64,000 nt of DNA from Rhizobium sp. CC-YZS058 (GTDB taxonomy: Bacteria; Pseudomonadota; Alphaproteobacteria; Rhizobiales; Rhizobiaceae). Positions within the stretch are counted from its first letter, which is position 1; each line of letters begins with the position of its first letter. The stretch spans positions 188,501 to 252,500 of the forward strand of contig NZ_JAYESJ010000001.1 of the NCBI RefSeq assembly GCF_034720595.1, written 5' to 3'. The translations under genes and the position numbers were made by a program. The notes under the pieces were generated by a model, which worked only from the letters and a program-made list of their open reading frames with translations, had not been told where the DNA came from and ran no database searches. Shown in pieces: positions 30,847 through 38,872 of this stretch.

Positions 30847-31230
30847 ATGGAGTGGAAAGCCAGAGCTTGGGTTTGGGCAGATAATATCGTTTTCATGCTG
30901 GTCTTCGGGGCTGCAAGCGTCTGGTTCGGAAAGAACGGTATCGAGATCATCAGAAACATGACGATCGCGGTTCTCTTCCTGTTCGCGGAGCTTGGTCTAA
31001 GCCGCCTTAGGCGTGGAGAGCAGACCACGCCGCGTCACCTGGTTCGGCTGCTTGGATCGCTACTGCTTTCCTCTGTTCTGACAGGGACTTTGCTCTTCGT
31101 TGTCATCGGTGGCTGGAGCGGGAACGCCCTCGACATGGCGCTCATCCAGTTCGTGGCTGCAACATTCGCTCTGGCCGTGGTTAGAGTCGCCGTCTTCTGT
31201 GTCAGGGAACGCAAGCGCATGCGTACCTGA
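30847..31230 (+). CDS. Small four-helix membrane protein, unknown
   Basis: A 127-residue protein with about four hydrophobic segments (9-27, 38-52, 68-88, 97-117) and a basic C-terminus RERKRMRT. I recognise no family. It shares layout and scattered identities (AVLF, GL, E-x2-T-x-R, FV) with the frameshifted gene just upstream, so the two look like tandem duplicates. GAAGGG precedes the start with longer than ideal spacing. Confidence 0.6.
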   Translation: MEWKARAWVWADNIVFMLVFGAASVWFGKNGIEIIRNMTIAVLFLFAELGLSRLRRGEQTTPRHLVRLLGSLLLSSVLTGTLLFVVIGGWSGNALDMALIQFVAATFALAVVRVAVFCVRERKRMRT

Positions 31231-31363
31231 CCTGCGGTCTCGCGATCACGCCAACCTCACACGAAGCTTACGAATTTGTAATAAAGGGGAAGCCGGACTT
31301 CCCTTGAAAAGCCATATTCGGAGCCACAAATCCTGACCAACGGCCGCTGCACAAGCGCCGTCG

Positions 31364-31487
31364 TCTGGTCAAGGCCTGTCCCCCGCCGAAACCAGATGCG
31401 AGGACAAAGGCCTATCCCCCTCTCCGGGCCTTTGTCCAACATCAAAAACCGTCGTGGCTCCGCCTCCGCCACGGCGGTTTTTCTTTG
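31364..31487 (+). ncRNA. Candidate C-rich small RNA (AbcR / ar15-like)
   Basis: Three stem-loops in a row. SL1: TCTGGT (31364-31369) / ACCAGA (31391-31396) with a loop holding AAGGCCTGTCCCCC. SL2: an 11-bp stem GGACAAAGGCC (31402-31412) / GGCCTTTGTCC (31427-31437) with loop TATCCCCCTCTCC. SL3 is an intrinsic terminator. The two loops carry near-identical C-rich boxes (13 of 14 bases), which look like anti-ribosome-site seeds. The position between polA and a MarR gene is where I recall the AbcR sRNAs of S. meliloti. The 5' end and promoter were not found. Identity is inferred. Confidence 0.5.
31444..31487 (+). terminator. Intrinsic terminator of the candidate sRNA
   Basis: CCGTCGTGGC (31449-31458) pairs with GCCACGGCGG (31468-31477) and is followed by TTTTTCTTT. 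An A run precedes the stem, so it may also work on the other strand. Confidence 0.75.
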
Positions 31488-31562
31488 TCCGGACTGGCTT
31501 ACATCTTCTCCTCCATTGCAGGCTGTCTTGTCTTCGTCGTTTGTGCGGCGTACCGATAGATC

Positions 31563-31994
31563 ATGGCTTTCGACCGGATGGAGTCGCCGACCTATCTCGC
31601 CAGCCTGCTGGCCCGAACCTTCTCCCGCGCCTTGCAGGAAAGGGGCCGGAAACTCGGCTTCGCGCCGGGGCAGTTTCCCATCCTGCTCGAATTGTGGAGC
31701 GAGGAGGGGCTGACGCAGCGCCAGCTGATCGACCGGCTGGATGCAGAGCAGGCAACGATCGCCAACACGCTCGCCCGCATGGAGCGCGACGGGCTGATCG
31801 AACGGCGCCGCCACCCGACCGATAGGCGGGCCCAGCAGATCTTCCTCTCCGACAAGGCCCGCGCCATGCAGGGCGAAGCGATCGCCGCCGCCATGTCGGC
31901 CGACGAGGCGCTGCTGTCCGGCTTTCGCCGTTTCGAGCGCGAGCTGATGAAGGAATACATGCGGATGGCGATCCTGAACGGCCTGCGCGACTGA
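31563..31994 (+). CDS. MarR-family transcriptional regulator
   Basis: A 143-residue winged-helix regulator. The DNA-binding part reads EEGLTQRQLIDRL, ATIANTLARMERDGLIERRR and the wing HPTDRRAQQIFL. ATG 31563 has a poor ribosome site; Met6 is an alternative. The target is unknown. It stands alone between the sRNA candidate and the M20 peptidase. Confidence 0.88.
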   Translation: MAFDRMESPTYLASLLARTFSRALQERGRKLGFAPGQFPILLELWSEEGLTQRQLIDRLDAEQATIANTLARMERDGLIERRRHPTDRRAQQIFLSDKARAMQGEAIAAAMSADEALLSGFRRFERELMKEYMRMAILNGLRD

Positions 31995-32118
31995 GCGGCT
32001 TTCGCCGCGTCTTCTCCCTGTCTCTGCTGGGGAAGATGCGATAGGGTCCGCGCCGGCGACGCGCCGCCCGGTCTCAACGGGCCTTTCACGCGTGGCGCCT
32101 CATGCGAAGGAGCAGGCA

Positions 32119-33516
32119 ATGACGGAACTTAACGGCGTACTCGCCAAGGCGGATCAGACACTCGATGCAGCCCTGGAGCGGCTGTTCGCGCTCGTGCGCA
32201 TTCCCTCGATTTCGACCGACCCGGCCTATAAGGAGGCCTGCCGCAAGGCCGGCCAGTGGCTGGTGGACGATCTCTCCGGCCTCGGCTTCACCGCGCGCCT
32301 GCACGACACGCCCGGCCATCCCATGGTGGTGGCGCATCATGATGGGGCGCGTCCGGATGCGCCGCATGTGCTGTTCTACGGCCATTACGACGTGCAGCCG
32401 GTCGATCCGCTGGCGCTGTGGGAAAGCGATCCCTTCGAGCCGTCGATCAAGGAGCTTTCCCCCGGCCGCACGGTCATCACCGGCCGCGGCACCTCCGACG
32501 ACAAGGGCCAGCTGATGACCTTCGTCGAGGCTTGCCGAGCCTATAAGGCTGTTGCGGGCAGCCTGCCCTGCCGCGTCACCATTCTGTTCGAAGGCGAGGA
32601 GGAGTCCGGCTCGCCGTCGCTCAAGCCCTTCCTCGATGCCCATGCCGAGGAACTGAAGGCCGATTATGCGCTGGTTTGCGACACCGGCATGTGGGACCGG
32701 GAAACGCCGGCGATCTCCGCCGGCCTGCGCGGGCTGGTGGGCGAGGAGGTGACGATCATCGCCGCCGATCGCGATCTCCACTCCGGCATGTTCGGGGGCG
32801 CGGCCGCCAATCCGGTTCATATCCTGGCGAAGATCCTGGCCGGCCTGCATGACGAGACGGGCCGCGTGACGCTGCCCGGCTTTTACGACGGAGTGGAGGA
32901 GACGCCGAGCCAGATCAAGGCGTCTTGGGAAAGCCTCGGCAAGACGGCGGAAAGCTTCCTCGGCGAGATTGGCCTCTCGATCCCCTCGGGCGAAAAGGGC
33001 CGCTCGGTGCTGGAGCTGACCTGGGCCCGCCCCACCGCCGAGGTGAACGGCATTACCGGCGGCTATACGGGCGAGGGATTCAAGACGGTCATCGCCGCCA
33101 AGGCCTCGGCCAAGATCTCCTTCCGCCTGGTCGGCAAGCAGGATCCCGATGCCATCCGCTCGGCCTTCCGCGACTATGTGCGCTCTCAGCTGCCGGCCGA
33201 TTGCTCGGTCGAGTTCCACGAACATGGCGGATCGCCGGCCATCCAGCTGCCCTATGATTCGCCTGTGCTGACCACCGCCAAGACGGCGCTATCGGACGAA
33301 TGGCCGAAGCCGGCCGTGGTGATCGGCATGGGTGGTTCGATCCCGATCGTCGGCGACTTCCAGTCGCTGCTCGGCATGGAATCGCTGCTCGTCGGCTTTG
33401 GTCTTTCCGATGACCGGATCCATTCGCCGAACGAGAAATACGAGCTGCAATCCTTCGCCAAGGGCATTCGCTCCTGGATCCGCATCCTCGCTGCTCTCGG
33501 TGCCGCCAAGCCCTGA
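32119..33516 (+). CDS. M20-family metallopeptidase (dipeptidase)
   Basis: A 465-residue zinc peptidase of the ArgE/DapE/CPG2 type. The metal-site motifs are FYGHYDVQPVD, GRGTSDDKGQ and FEGEEESGSPS, with a dimerisation (lid) domain at about 200-350 and a closing RIHSPNEKYEL segment carrying the last His ligand. AAGGAG (32107-32112) supports ATG 32119. Likely acts on dipeptides or related amides; the exact substrate is unknown. Confidence 0.9.
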   Translation: MTELNGVLAKADQTLDAALERLFALVRIPSISTDPAYKEACRKAGQWLVDDLSGLGFTARLHDTPGHPMVVAHHDGARPDAPHVLFYGHYDVQPVDPLALWESDPFEPSIKELSPGRTVITGRGTSDDKGQLMTFVEACRAYKAVAGSLPCRVTILFEGEEESGSPSLKPFLDAHAEELKADYALVCDTGMWDRETPAISAGLRGLVGEEVTIIAADRDLHSGMFGGAAANPVHILAKILAGLHDETGRVTLPGFYDGVEETPSQIKASWESLGKTAESFLGEIGLSIPSGEKGRSVLELTWARPTAEVNGITGGYTGEGFKTVIAAKASAKISFRLVGKQDPDAIRSAFRDYVRSQLPADCSVEFHEHGGSPAIQLPYDSPVLTTAKTALSDEWPKPAVVIGMGGSIPIVGDFQSLLGMESLLVGFGLSDDRIHSPNEKYELQSFAKGIRSWIRILAALGAAKP

Positions 33517-33611
33517 GGCCGTGCTCTCCTGCGAAAGGGTTGGATGACCTTCCTCTGACCCTTTCGTGACCGATTGCCCGGTCCGCTCGCCCTTGACCCT
33601 GGCGGTGCCAG

Positions 33612-34643
33612 ATGGTCTCATTCGCGCATGACATGCATTTCCGGACGACGGCGCGGACCGAGCGCCCCATGAAGACGCTCAAGGCCCTGATCTGGCCGGC
33701 GATCGGGCTGGCGGCCATCACCTTCTCGCTCTATGGCCTCTACCACGAGCTGCGCGGCCTTTCGGTCGAAGAGTTCTGGGATAGTCTGACGGCGATCCCG
33801 CTGCATGGCTGGCTTCTGGCCGGCGCCTCGACGCTGGTGGCCTATGCGGCGCTGGCGGCCTATGATCACCTGGCGCTCGAACATCTCGGCCATCGCATCT
33901 CGCTGGTCTTCATCACCGTCTGTTCCTTCACCGCCTATGCCCTGTCGCACACGATCGGCGCTTCGGTGTTTTCCGGCGCGGTCGTGCGGTATCGCGCCTA
34001 CGGATCGAAGGGTCTGACGGTCAGCGAGATCGGCATTCTCGTCGCCTTCTGCTCCTTCACCTTCGCGCTCGGCACACTTCTGCTTTCGGCCATCGTGCTC
34101 CTCATCGAGCCGGAGATCGTCGAGCGCTTTGCGAGCGTCGTGCCGATCGAGGCCTCGATCTCGACGGCGGTCGTCATCCTGCTGCTGATCGGGCTCTATC
34201 TCATCGGCAGCGTGGTCGGCTTCCGGCCCGTTCGCACCCGCTGGTTCCGGCTGGACTATCCCAAGGCCTCGCTTGCCATCCGCCAGCTCTTCATCGCGCC
34301 GATCGAGCTCCTGGGGGCGGCGGCGATCATCTATTTCGCCCTGCCCGAGGCTGGCAATCCCGGCTATATGGTGGTGCTCGGCGTGTTCCTGGCGTCGTTC
34401 TCGGCGGCGCTGCTCTCGCATGCCCCGGGCGGCATCGGCGTGCTGGAGCTGATGTTCGTGGCCGCCCTGCCGGAGCTGCCGCCGGCCTCGGTCCTGGCGG
34501 CGCTCGCCGTCTTCCGTCTCTTGTACCTCGTCGTCCCCTTCGTCATCGCGCTCGTCGTCGTCGTCATTTTCGAGCGCGGCCAGTTCGTGGCCAGGCGGCG
34601 CGCCGAGAAGGGGCTGGCAGCCGGCGCCGATCCCGCGCCCTGA
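33612..34643 (+). CDS. UPF0104 / LPG-synthase-TM-like membrane protein
   Basis: A 343-residue protein with about eight membrane helices and the motifs TAYALSHTIGASVFSGAVVRYR and LSHAPGGIGVLELMF typical of the flippase-like domain shared by UPF0104 proteins and MprF. It lacks the cytoplasmic aminoacyl-transfer domain of MprF, so lysyl-lipid synthesis is not supported. ATG 33669 (MKTLKALIWPAIGL) is an alternative start that fits the first helix better. Confidence 0.8.
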   Translation: MVSFAHDMHFRTTARTERPMKTLKALIWPAIGLAAITFSLYGLYHELRGLSVEEFWDSLTAIPLHGWLLAGASTLVAYAALAAYDHLALEHLGHRISLVFITVCSFTAYALSHTIGASVFSGAVVRYRAYGSKGLTVSEIGILVAFCSFTFALGTLLLSAIVLLIEPEIVERFASVVPIEASISTAVVILLLIGLYLIGSVVGFRPVRTRWFRLDYPKASLAIRQLFIAPIELLGAAAIIYFALPEAGNPGYMVVLGVFLASFSAALLSHAPGGIGVLELMFVAALPELPPASVLAALAVFRLLYLVVPFVIALVVVVIFERGQFVARRRAEKGLAAGADPAP

Positions 34644-34652
34644 CGCCGCCCC

Positions 34653-35183
34653 TCAGGACGGCGTGTGGCAGACCTTCGGCACCGCGTCGTCGAAGGCGGT
34701 CTTCACCTCCTCCAGCTCGGCGCTTTCGATATGCAGCGGCGTGAAGGGCGGTTCCTGCACGGCGGCGTTGACGATGCGGGTGATGTAGCAGCCGGCAAAG
34801 ACCCGCTCGCGGCCGCCCTTGTCCACCGAGCGGACGGCCACGGGAACGGGCGTATAGACACTGCCGGCCGCGCCTTCCTGCGTCACGGCGCCGGTCTTCA
34901 CCTTCACATCCACCGTGTCCTTGTAGCCGGCGACGAAGCTCTGATAGTCACCGGCCGGCGGACGATCGCCGAAATAGCTGTAGGCACGCGCATATTCCTG
35001 GCGGGCGATCGCATTGTAGAGCGAGCGCACCAGCGCCGCGCCATCGGAGCGATCATCCACATAAGGCACGTCCTGTGCCTGGGCGGTGCCGGTAAAGGGC
35101 GAGGAGGCGGACAGCGGCGCCAGCGCGTGGACGGCCAAAAAGGTGGCGCCGGCCAGGCCGAGGGCGGTCAGGAAACGGTTCAT
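34653..35183 (-). CDS. Exported protein of unknown function
   Basis: A 176-residue protein with a signal peptide (MNRFLTALGLAGATFLAVHA, cleavage likely after AQA near 36). The mature part has a region like nuclear-transport-factor-2 folds (LVRSLYNAIARQEYARAYSYF), which is only a resemblance. AAGGAG 8 bases before the start selects ATG at 35183 over one 24 bases upstream. It is divergent from gshB and converges on the UPF0104 gene. Confidence 0.75.
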   Translation of the reverse strand: MNRFLTALGLAGATFLAVHALAPLSASSPFTGTAQAQDVPYVDDRSDGAALVRSLYNAIARQEYARAYSYFGDRPPAGDYQSFVAGYKDTVDVKVKTGAVTQEGAAGSVYTPVPVAVRSVDKGGRERVFAGCYITRIVNAAVQEPPFTPLHIESAELEEVKTAFDDAVPKVCHTPS

Positions 35184-35440
35184 CAGCAGCACTCCTTGAA
35201 GGCGCATCCAGTTGAAAGGCCGATTGTGTCGGCACTGCGATCATCGGCCGCGGTCGGAGATAAGGCGGCTGTTCGTCCGCGTCCATCAACCGCCCGCCTT
35301 TCTGCAGGAGCTGCTCGGCGCGAGAGAGACAGCGCGCGGCTCGCCTTCCGCATCGTGCAAGCCGGTCGCCGCACTGCGGCCGCCTTGCCTTCTCACGGCC
35401 GCGCTTCTACATGGGAAGCTCCGACCAAGGGGGCTCTCAC

Positions 35441-36388
35441 ATGGCAGCAATCGTCAACGTCGCGGTGCAGATGGACCACATCTCCACCGTCAACATTACC
35501 GGCGATTCGACCTTCGCCATGAGCCTGGAGGCACAGAACCGCGGCTACAAGCTGTTCCATTACACCCCGGACCAGCTGTCGCTCCGCGATGGCGCGGTCA
35601 TCGCCACCGTCGAGCCGATGGAGCTGCGCGACGAGAAGGGCAACCATTACACGCTCGGCGCGCCGGAGCGGGTCGATCTGTCGACCATGGACGTGGTGCT
35701 GCTGCGCCAGGATCCGCCCTTCGACATGGCCTATATCACCTCCACCCACCTTCTGGAGCGCATCCACCCGAAGACGCTGGTGGTCAACGATCCCGCCTGG
35801 GTGCGCAACTCGCCGGAAAAGATCTTCGTCACCGAATTTCCCGACCTGATGCCGCGCACGCTGATCACCAAGGACCCCAAGGAGATCGCTCGCTTCCGCG
35901 AGGAGATGGGCGATATCATCCTCAAGCCGCTCTACGGCAATGGCGGGGCCGGCGTGTTTCACTCGACGCGCGACGACCGCAACATGTCCTCGCTCCTCGA
36001 AATGTTCGGCCAGATGTTCCGCGAACCCTTCATCGCGCAGGAATATCTGCCGGCGGTGCGCAAGGGCGACAAGCGCATCATCCTCATCGATGGCAAGCCG
36101 GTCGGCGCGATCAACCGCGTGCCCGCCGAAACCGACAGCCGCTCCAACATGCATGTCGGCGGCCGGGCCGAGGCGACGGAGCTGACGGCGCGCGAGGAGG
36201 AGATCTGCGCCCGCATCGGCCCTTCCTTGCGCGACCGCGGCTTCCTGCTGGTCGGCATCGATGTGATCGGCGACAAGCTGACGGAGATCAACGTCACCTC
36301 GCCGACCGGCATTCGCGAGGTCAAGCGCTTCGGCGGCGCCGATATCGCCGCGCTGCTCTGGGACGCGATCGAGGCGAAGCGGGCCTGA
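35441..36388 (+). CDS. gshB: Glutathione synthetase
   Basis: A 315-residue ATP-grasp enzyme joining gamma-glutamylcysteine and glycine. Motifs: [19 protein letters not shown] at the N-terminus, [14 protein letters not shown] (ATP-binding), [18 protein letters not shown], and [13 protein letters not shown] at the C-terminal metal site. AAGGGGG (35427-35433) 7 bases ahead supports ATG 35441, ten codons inside the longest frame. Confidence 0.96.
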   Translation: MAAIVNVAVQMDHISTVNITGDSTFAMSLEAQNRGYKLFHYTPDQLSLRDGAVIATVEPMELRDEKGNHYTLGAPERVDLSTMDVVLLRQDPPFDMAYITSTHLLERIHPKTLVVNDPAWVRNSPEKIFVTEFPDLMPRTLITKDPKEIARFREEMGDIILKPLYGNGGAGVFHSTRDDRNMSSLLEMFGQMFREPFIAQEYLPAVRKGDKRIILIDGKPVGAINRVPAETDSRSNMHVGGRAEATELTAREEEICARIGPSLRDRGFLLVGIDVIGDKLTEINVTSPTGIREVKRFGGADIAALLWDAIEAKRA

Positions 36389-36542
36389 CCAGCGCGCACA
36401 GCAGCGCGTTTGTTCCGGTTTTCTGCAACCTGTTTCAACCCATGCGGCATGCCTGCGTGTGATCGTTCGATCATTGTTCTTGTTTTACCCCTGCTTCTGT
36501 GCAAGTCTTCTCTAATGGACGGCAACGGAGCGGTGGCGGGCG

Positions 36543-38075
36543 ATGGTCGCGAGAGTCAGAACGATCGCATTTCAGGGCATTGAGGGCGTCCCGGTCGATG
36601 TCCAGGTCATGGTCGCGCCGGGCAAGGTCGGCATGCAGATCGTCGGCCTGCCTGACAAGGCCGTGGCCGAAAGCCGGGAGCGCGTGCAGGCTGCTCTTCA
36701 TGCCTCGGGCCTCGCCATGCCGGCCAAGCGGGTCACGGTCAATCTCGCTCCGGCGGATCTTCCCAAGGAGGGCAGCCATTTCGACCTGCCGATCGCGCTC
36801 GGTCTCATGGCGGCGCTGGGAGCCATTCCGGCGGATGCGCTAAGCGCCTATGTGGTGATCGGCGAGCTGAGCCTCGATGGCACCGTGGCGCCTGTCGCGG
36901 GTGCCCTGCCCGCCGCCATCGGAGCCAATGCGCTGGGGCTCGGTCTCATCTGCCCTGCAGCCTGTGGCCCGGAGGCGGCCTGGGCAGGGGCGGAGGTGGA
37001 CATCCTGGCGCCGCGCAGCCTGATCGCGCTCGCGAACCACTTTCGCGGCACGCAGGTTCTCTCGCGGCCCGAGCCGGCGACACGCGCGCTTGCCGCCAAC
37101 CTGCCGGACCTCGCCGAGATCAAGGGGCAGGAGAGCGCCAAGCGGGCGCTGGAAGTGGCGGCGGCTGGAAATCACAATCTGCTGATGGTCGGCCCACCAG
37201 GGTCCGGCAAGTCGATGCTCGCCGCCCGGCTTCCTTCCATCCTCCCGCCGCTGGCGCCTGCCGAGCTGCTCGAAGTGTCGATGATCCACTCCATCGCCGG
37301 CGCGCTGCCCGGCGGCAAGCTGTCTGATCGCCGGCCCTTCCGCACGCCGCACCATTCCGCCACCATGGCGGCGCTTGTCGGCGGCGGCCTCCGCGCACGG
37401 CCGGGCGAGGCCTCGCTCGCCCATCACGGCGTGCTGTTTCTCGACGAGTTTCCGGAGTTTTCGCCGCAGGTGCTGGATGCGCTGCGCCAGCCGCTGGAAA
37501 CAAGCGAGTGCATCATCGCCCGCGCCAATCACCGGGTCTCCTACCCGGCGGCGATCCAGCTCGTCGCGGCCATGAATCCCTGCCGCTGCGGCATGGCGGG
37601 CGAACCCGGCCATGTCTGCACCCGCGGCCAGCGCTGCGCGGCCGATTACCAGGCGCGCATCTCCGCGCCGCTGATGGACCGGATCGACATCCGCGTCGAT
37701 GTGCCGGCCGTCGCCGCCGCAGATCTGTTGCGTCCGCGCCCGGCCGAAACCAGCGCCACCGTTGCAGCCCGGGTGGCCAGGGCGCGTGCTTTGCAGACCG
37801 ACCGCTTCCTTCGGCTCGGTTTTCCGGGCGTAACCTCCAATGCGCGCTGCAGCACGGCACTGGTGGAGCAGATTGCCGAGCCGGATGCCGGTGGGCTGCA
37901 ACTCCTGCGCGACGCCGCCGAGAGGATGAAGTTTTCGGCACGGGCCTATCACCGCGTGCTCAAGGTGGCGCGGACGCTGGCCGATCTCGACGAGGCGCCG
38001 CATGTCGGCCGGGTGCATCTCGCCGAAGCCATCGCCTACCGCGTCGCCGGAGATCGCCTGTCGAGCGCGGCGTGA
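36543..38075 (+). CDS. comM: ComM/YifB-family AAA+ ATPase (Mg-chelatase-like helicase)
   Basis: A 510-residue protein with an N-terminal Lon-like domain (about 1-190), an AAA+ core with Walker A VGPPGSGKSML (about 217-227) and Walker B VLFLDEFPEF, a zinc-finger-like insertion (NPCRCGMAGEPGHVCTRGQRC), and a C-terminal Mg-chelatase lid. ComM is a branch-migration helicase in natural transformation in some bacteria; its role in rhizobia is not established. Confidence 0.93.
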   Translation: MVARVRTIAFQGIEGVPVDVQVMVAPGKVGMQIVGLPDKAVAESRERVQAALHASGLAMPAKRVTVNLAPADLPKEGSHFDLPIALGLMAALGAIPADALSAYVVIGELSLDGTVAPVAGALPAAIGANALGLGLICPAACGPEAAWAGAEVDILAPRSLIALANHFRGTQVLSRPEPATRALAANLPDLAEIKGQESAKRALEVAAAGNHNLLMVGPPGSGKSMLAARLPSILPPLAPAELLEVSMIHSIAGALPGGKLSDRRPFRTPHHSATMAALVGGGLRARPGEASLAHHGVLFLDEFPEFSPQVLDALRQPLETSECIIARANHRVSYPAAIQLVAAMNPCRCGMAGEPGHVCTRGQRCAADYQARISAPLMDRIDIRVDVPAVAAADLLRPRPAETSATVAARVARARALQTDRFLRLGFPGVTSNARCSTALVEQIAEPDAGGLQLLRDAAERMKFSARAYHRVLKVARTLADLDEAPHVGRVHLAEAIAYRVAGDRLSSAA

Positions 38076-38188
38076 CGAGGCGCCGGGAGCGTCGATCCGC
38101 CCTCCAAGCCCGCCCGGTCGGTATCGGGCGCAGGCTCACGTGGACCGAGCGGACGCCGGCTGAGCAATAAGGCAGGGATAAGAAGCGG

Positions 38189-38461
38189 CTATTGCAGGGT
38201 CGGGCTGTCGTCCGCATCGGTGAAGAAGGAGTGGATGCCTTCGCGTGCAACGGTCGCCAGGAATTCGTCGAAGGCTTCGCGGTCGGTGGCGAAGGGCTCT
38301 TCCCATTCGGTCACGTCCTCTTCCTCGGTCAGCACCATCAGGCGCCAGTCGAGCTGCGTGCCGGCCGGACGGGAAATATCAACGAGAACAGTCACGCCAT
38401 CCTCGGTGAATTCCCCGGACAGTTCGGAATATTCCATCTCCGGTTCATTGTCGTTCGCCAT
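38189..38461 (-). CDS. Small acidic protein, unknown
   Basis: A 90-residue acidic protein starting MANDNEPEMEYSELSGEF with no membrane segment or known motif. AAGGAGGAAGG directly before the ATG at 38461 selects this start. A beta-rich pattern (GVTVLVDISRP; LDWRLMVLTEEED) is followed by a helical C-terminus. It converges on comM. Confidence 0.7.
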   Translation of the reverse strand: MANDNEPEMEYSELSGEFTEDGVTVLVDISRPAGTQLDWRLMVLTEEEDVTEWEEPFATDREAFDEFLATVAREGIHSFFTDADDSPTLQ

Positions 38462-38872
38462 GGCCTTCCTCCTTCTGCCGGTCGCTCTTCTCAAGGGCGG
38501 TGCCGGCATCGTGCTGCGCGCCTCCCCGATCCGCCGCGCAGGCGCGGCACCGGTGTCCATCATCTAGCGCTCGCAATCCACGCGGCACTTGTCAATGGAG
38601 CACGCGGCGGTTCCCCTGTCCGGCAATTCCGACGCGGACGTCGAACGGAGCGCCCGAAGTGCCTTTATCGGCGGTAAGCCACTGTCCCGACGCGAGAAAA
38701 TTCGGGACGACGTCCATCCTGTCGCTTCTGTTGGGCCGGCGCGTGTCGGTTAAAGCGGGGTTAACCTCTCCTTAAATCGCCGCATTTACGCTTCACCTGC
38801 GGGGCGACATCCGCATGCGGCTTGGCTGGTCGCTGTCTTTCACGCACAGTTTGGAGCGATGTAATCCCCGGC
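38462..38872. other. Intergenic region with double CtrA motif
   Basis: A 411-base gap between divergent genes. Besides the TTAA array at 38750-38775 I see no gene, clear -35/-10 pair or terminator. An open frame from TTG 38822 runs into the PBP gene but is not needed for it. Confidence 0.6.
38750..38775. promoter_or_regulatory. Two overlapping CtrA boxes (TTAA-N7-TTAA-N7-TTAA)
   Basis: TTAA occurs at 38750-38753, 38761-38764 and 38772-38775, each separated by exactly seven bases. TTAA-N7-TTAA is the established full CtrA site in alphaproteobacteria. It lies about 100 bases before the class A PBP gene and about 290 bases from the small acidic gene on the other side. Confidence 0.6.
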
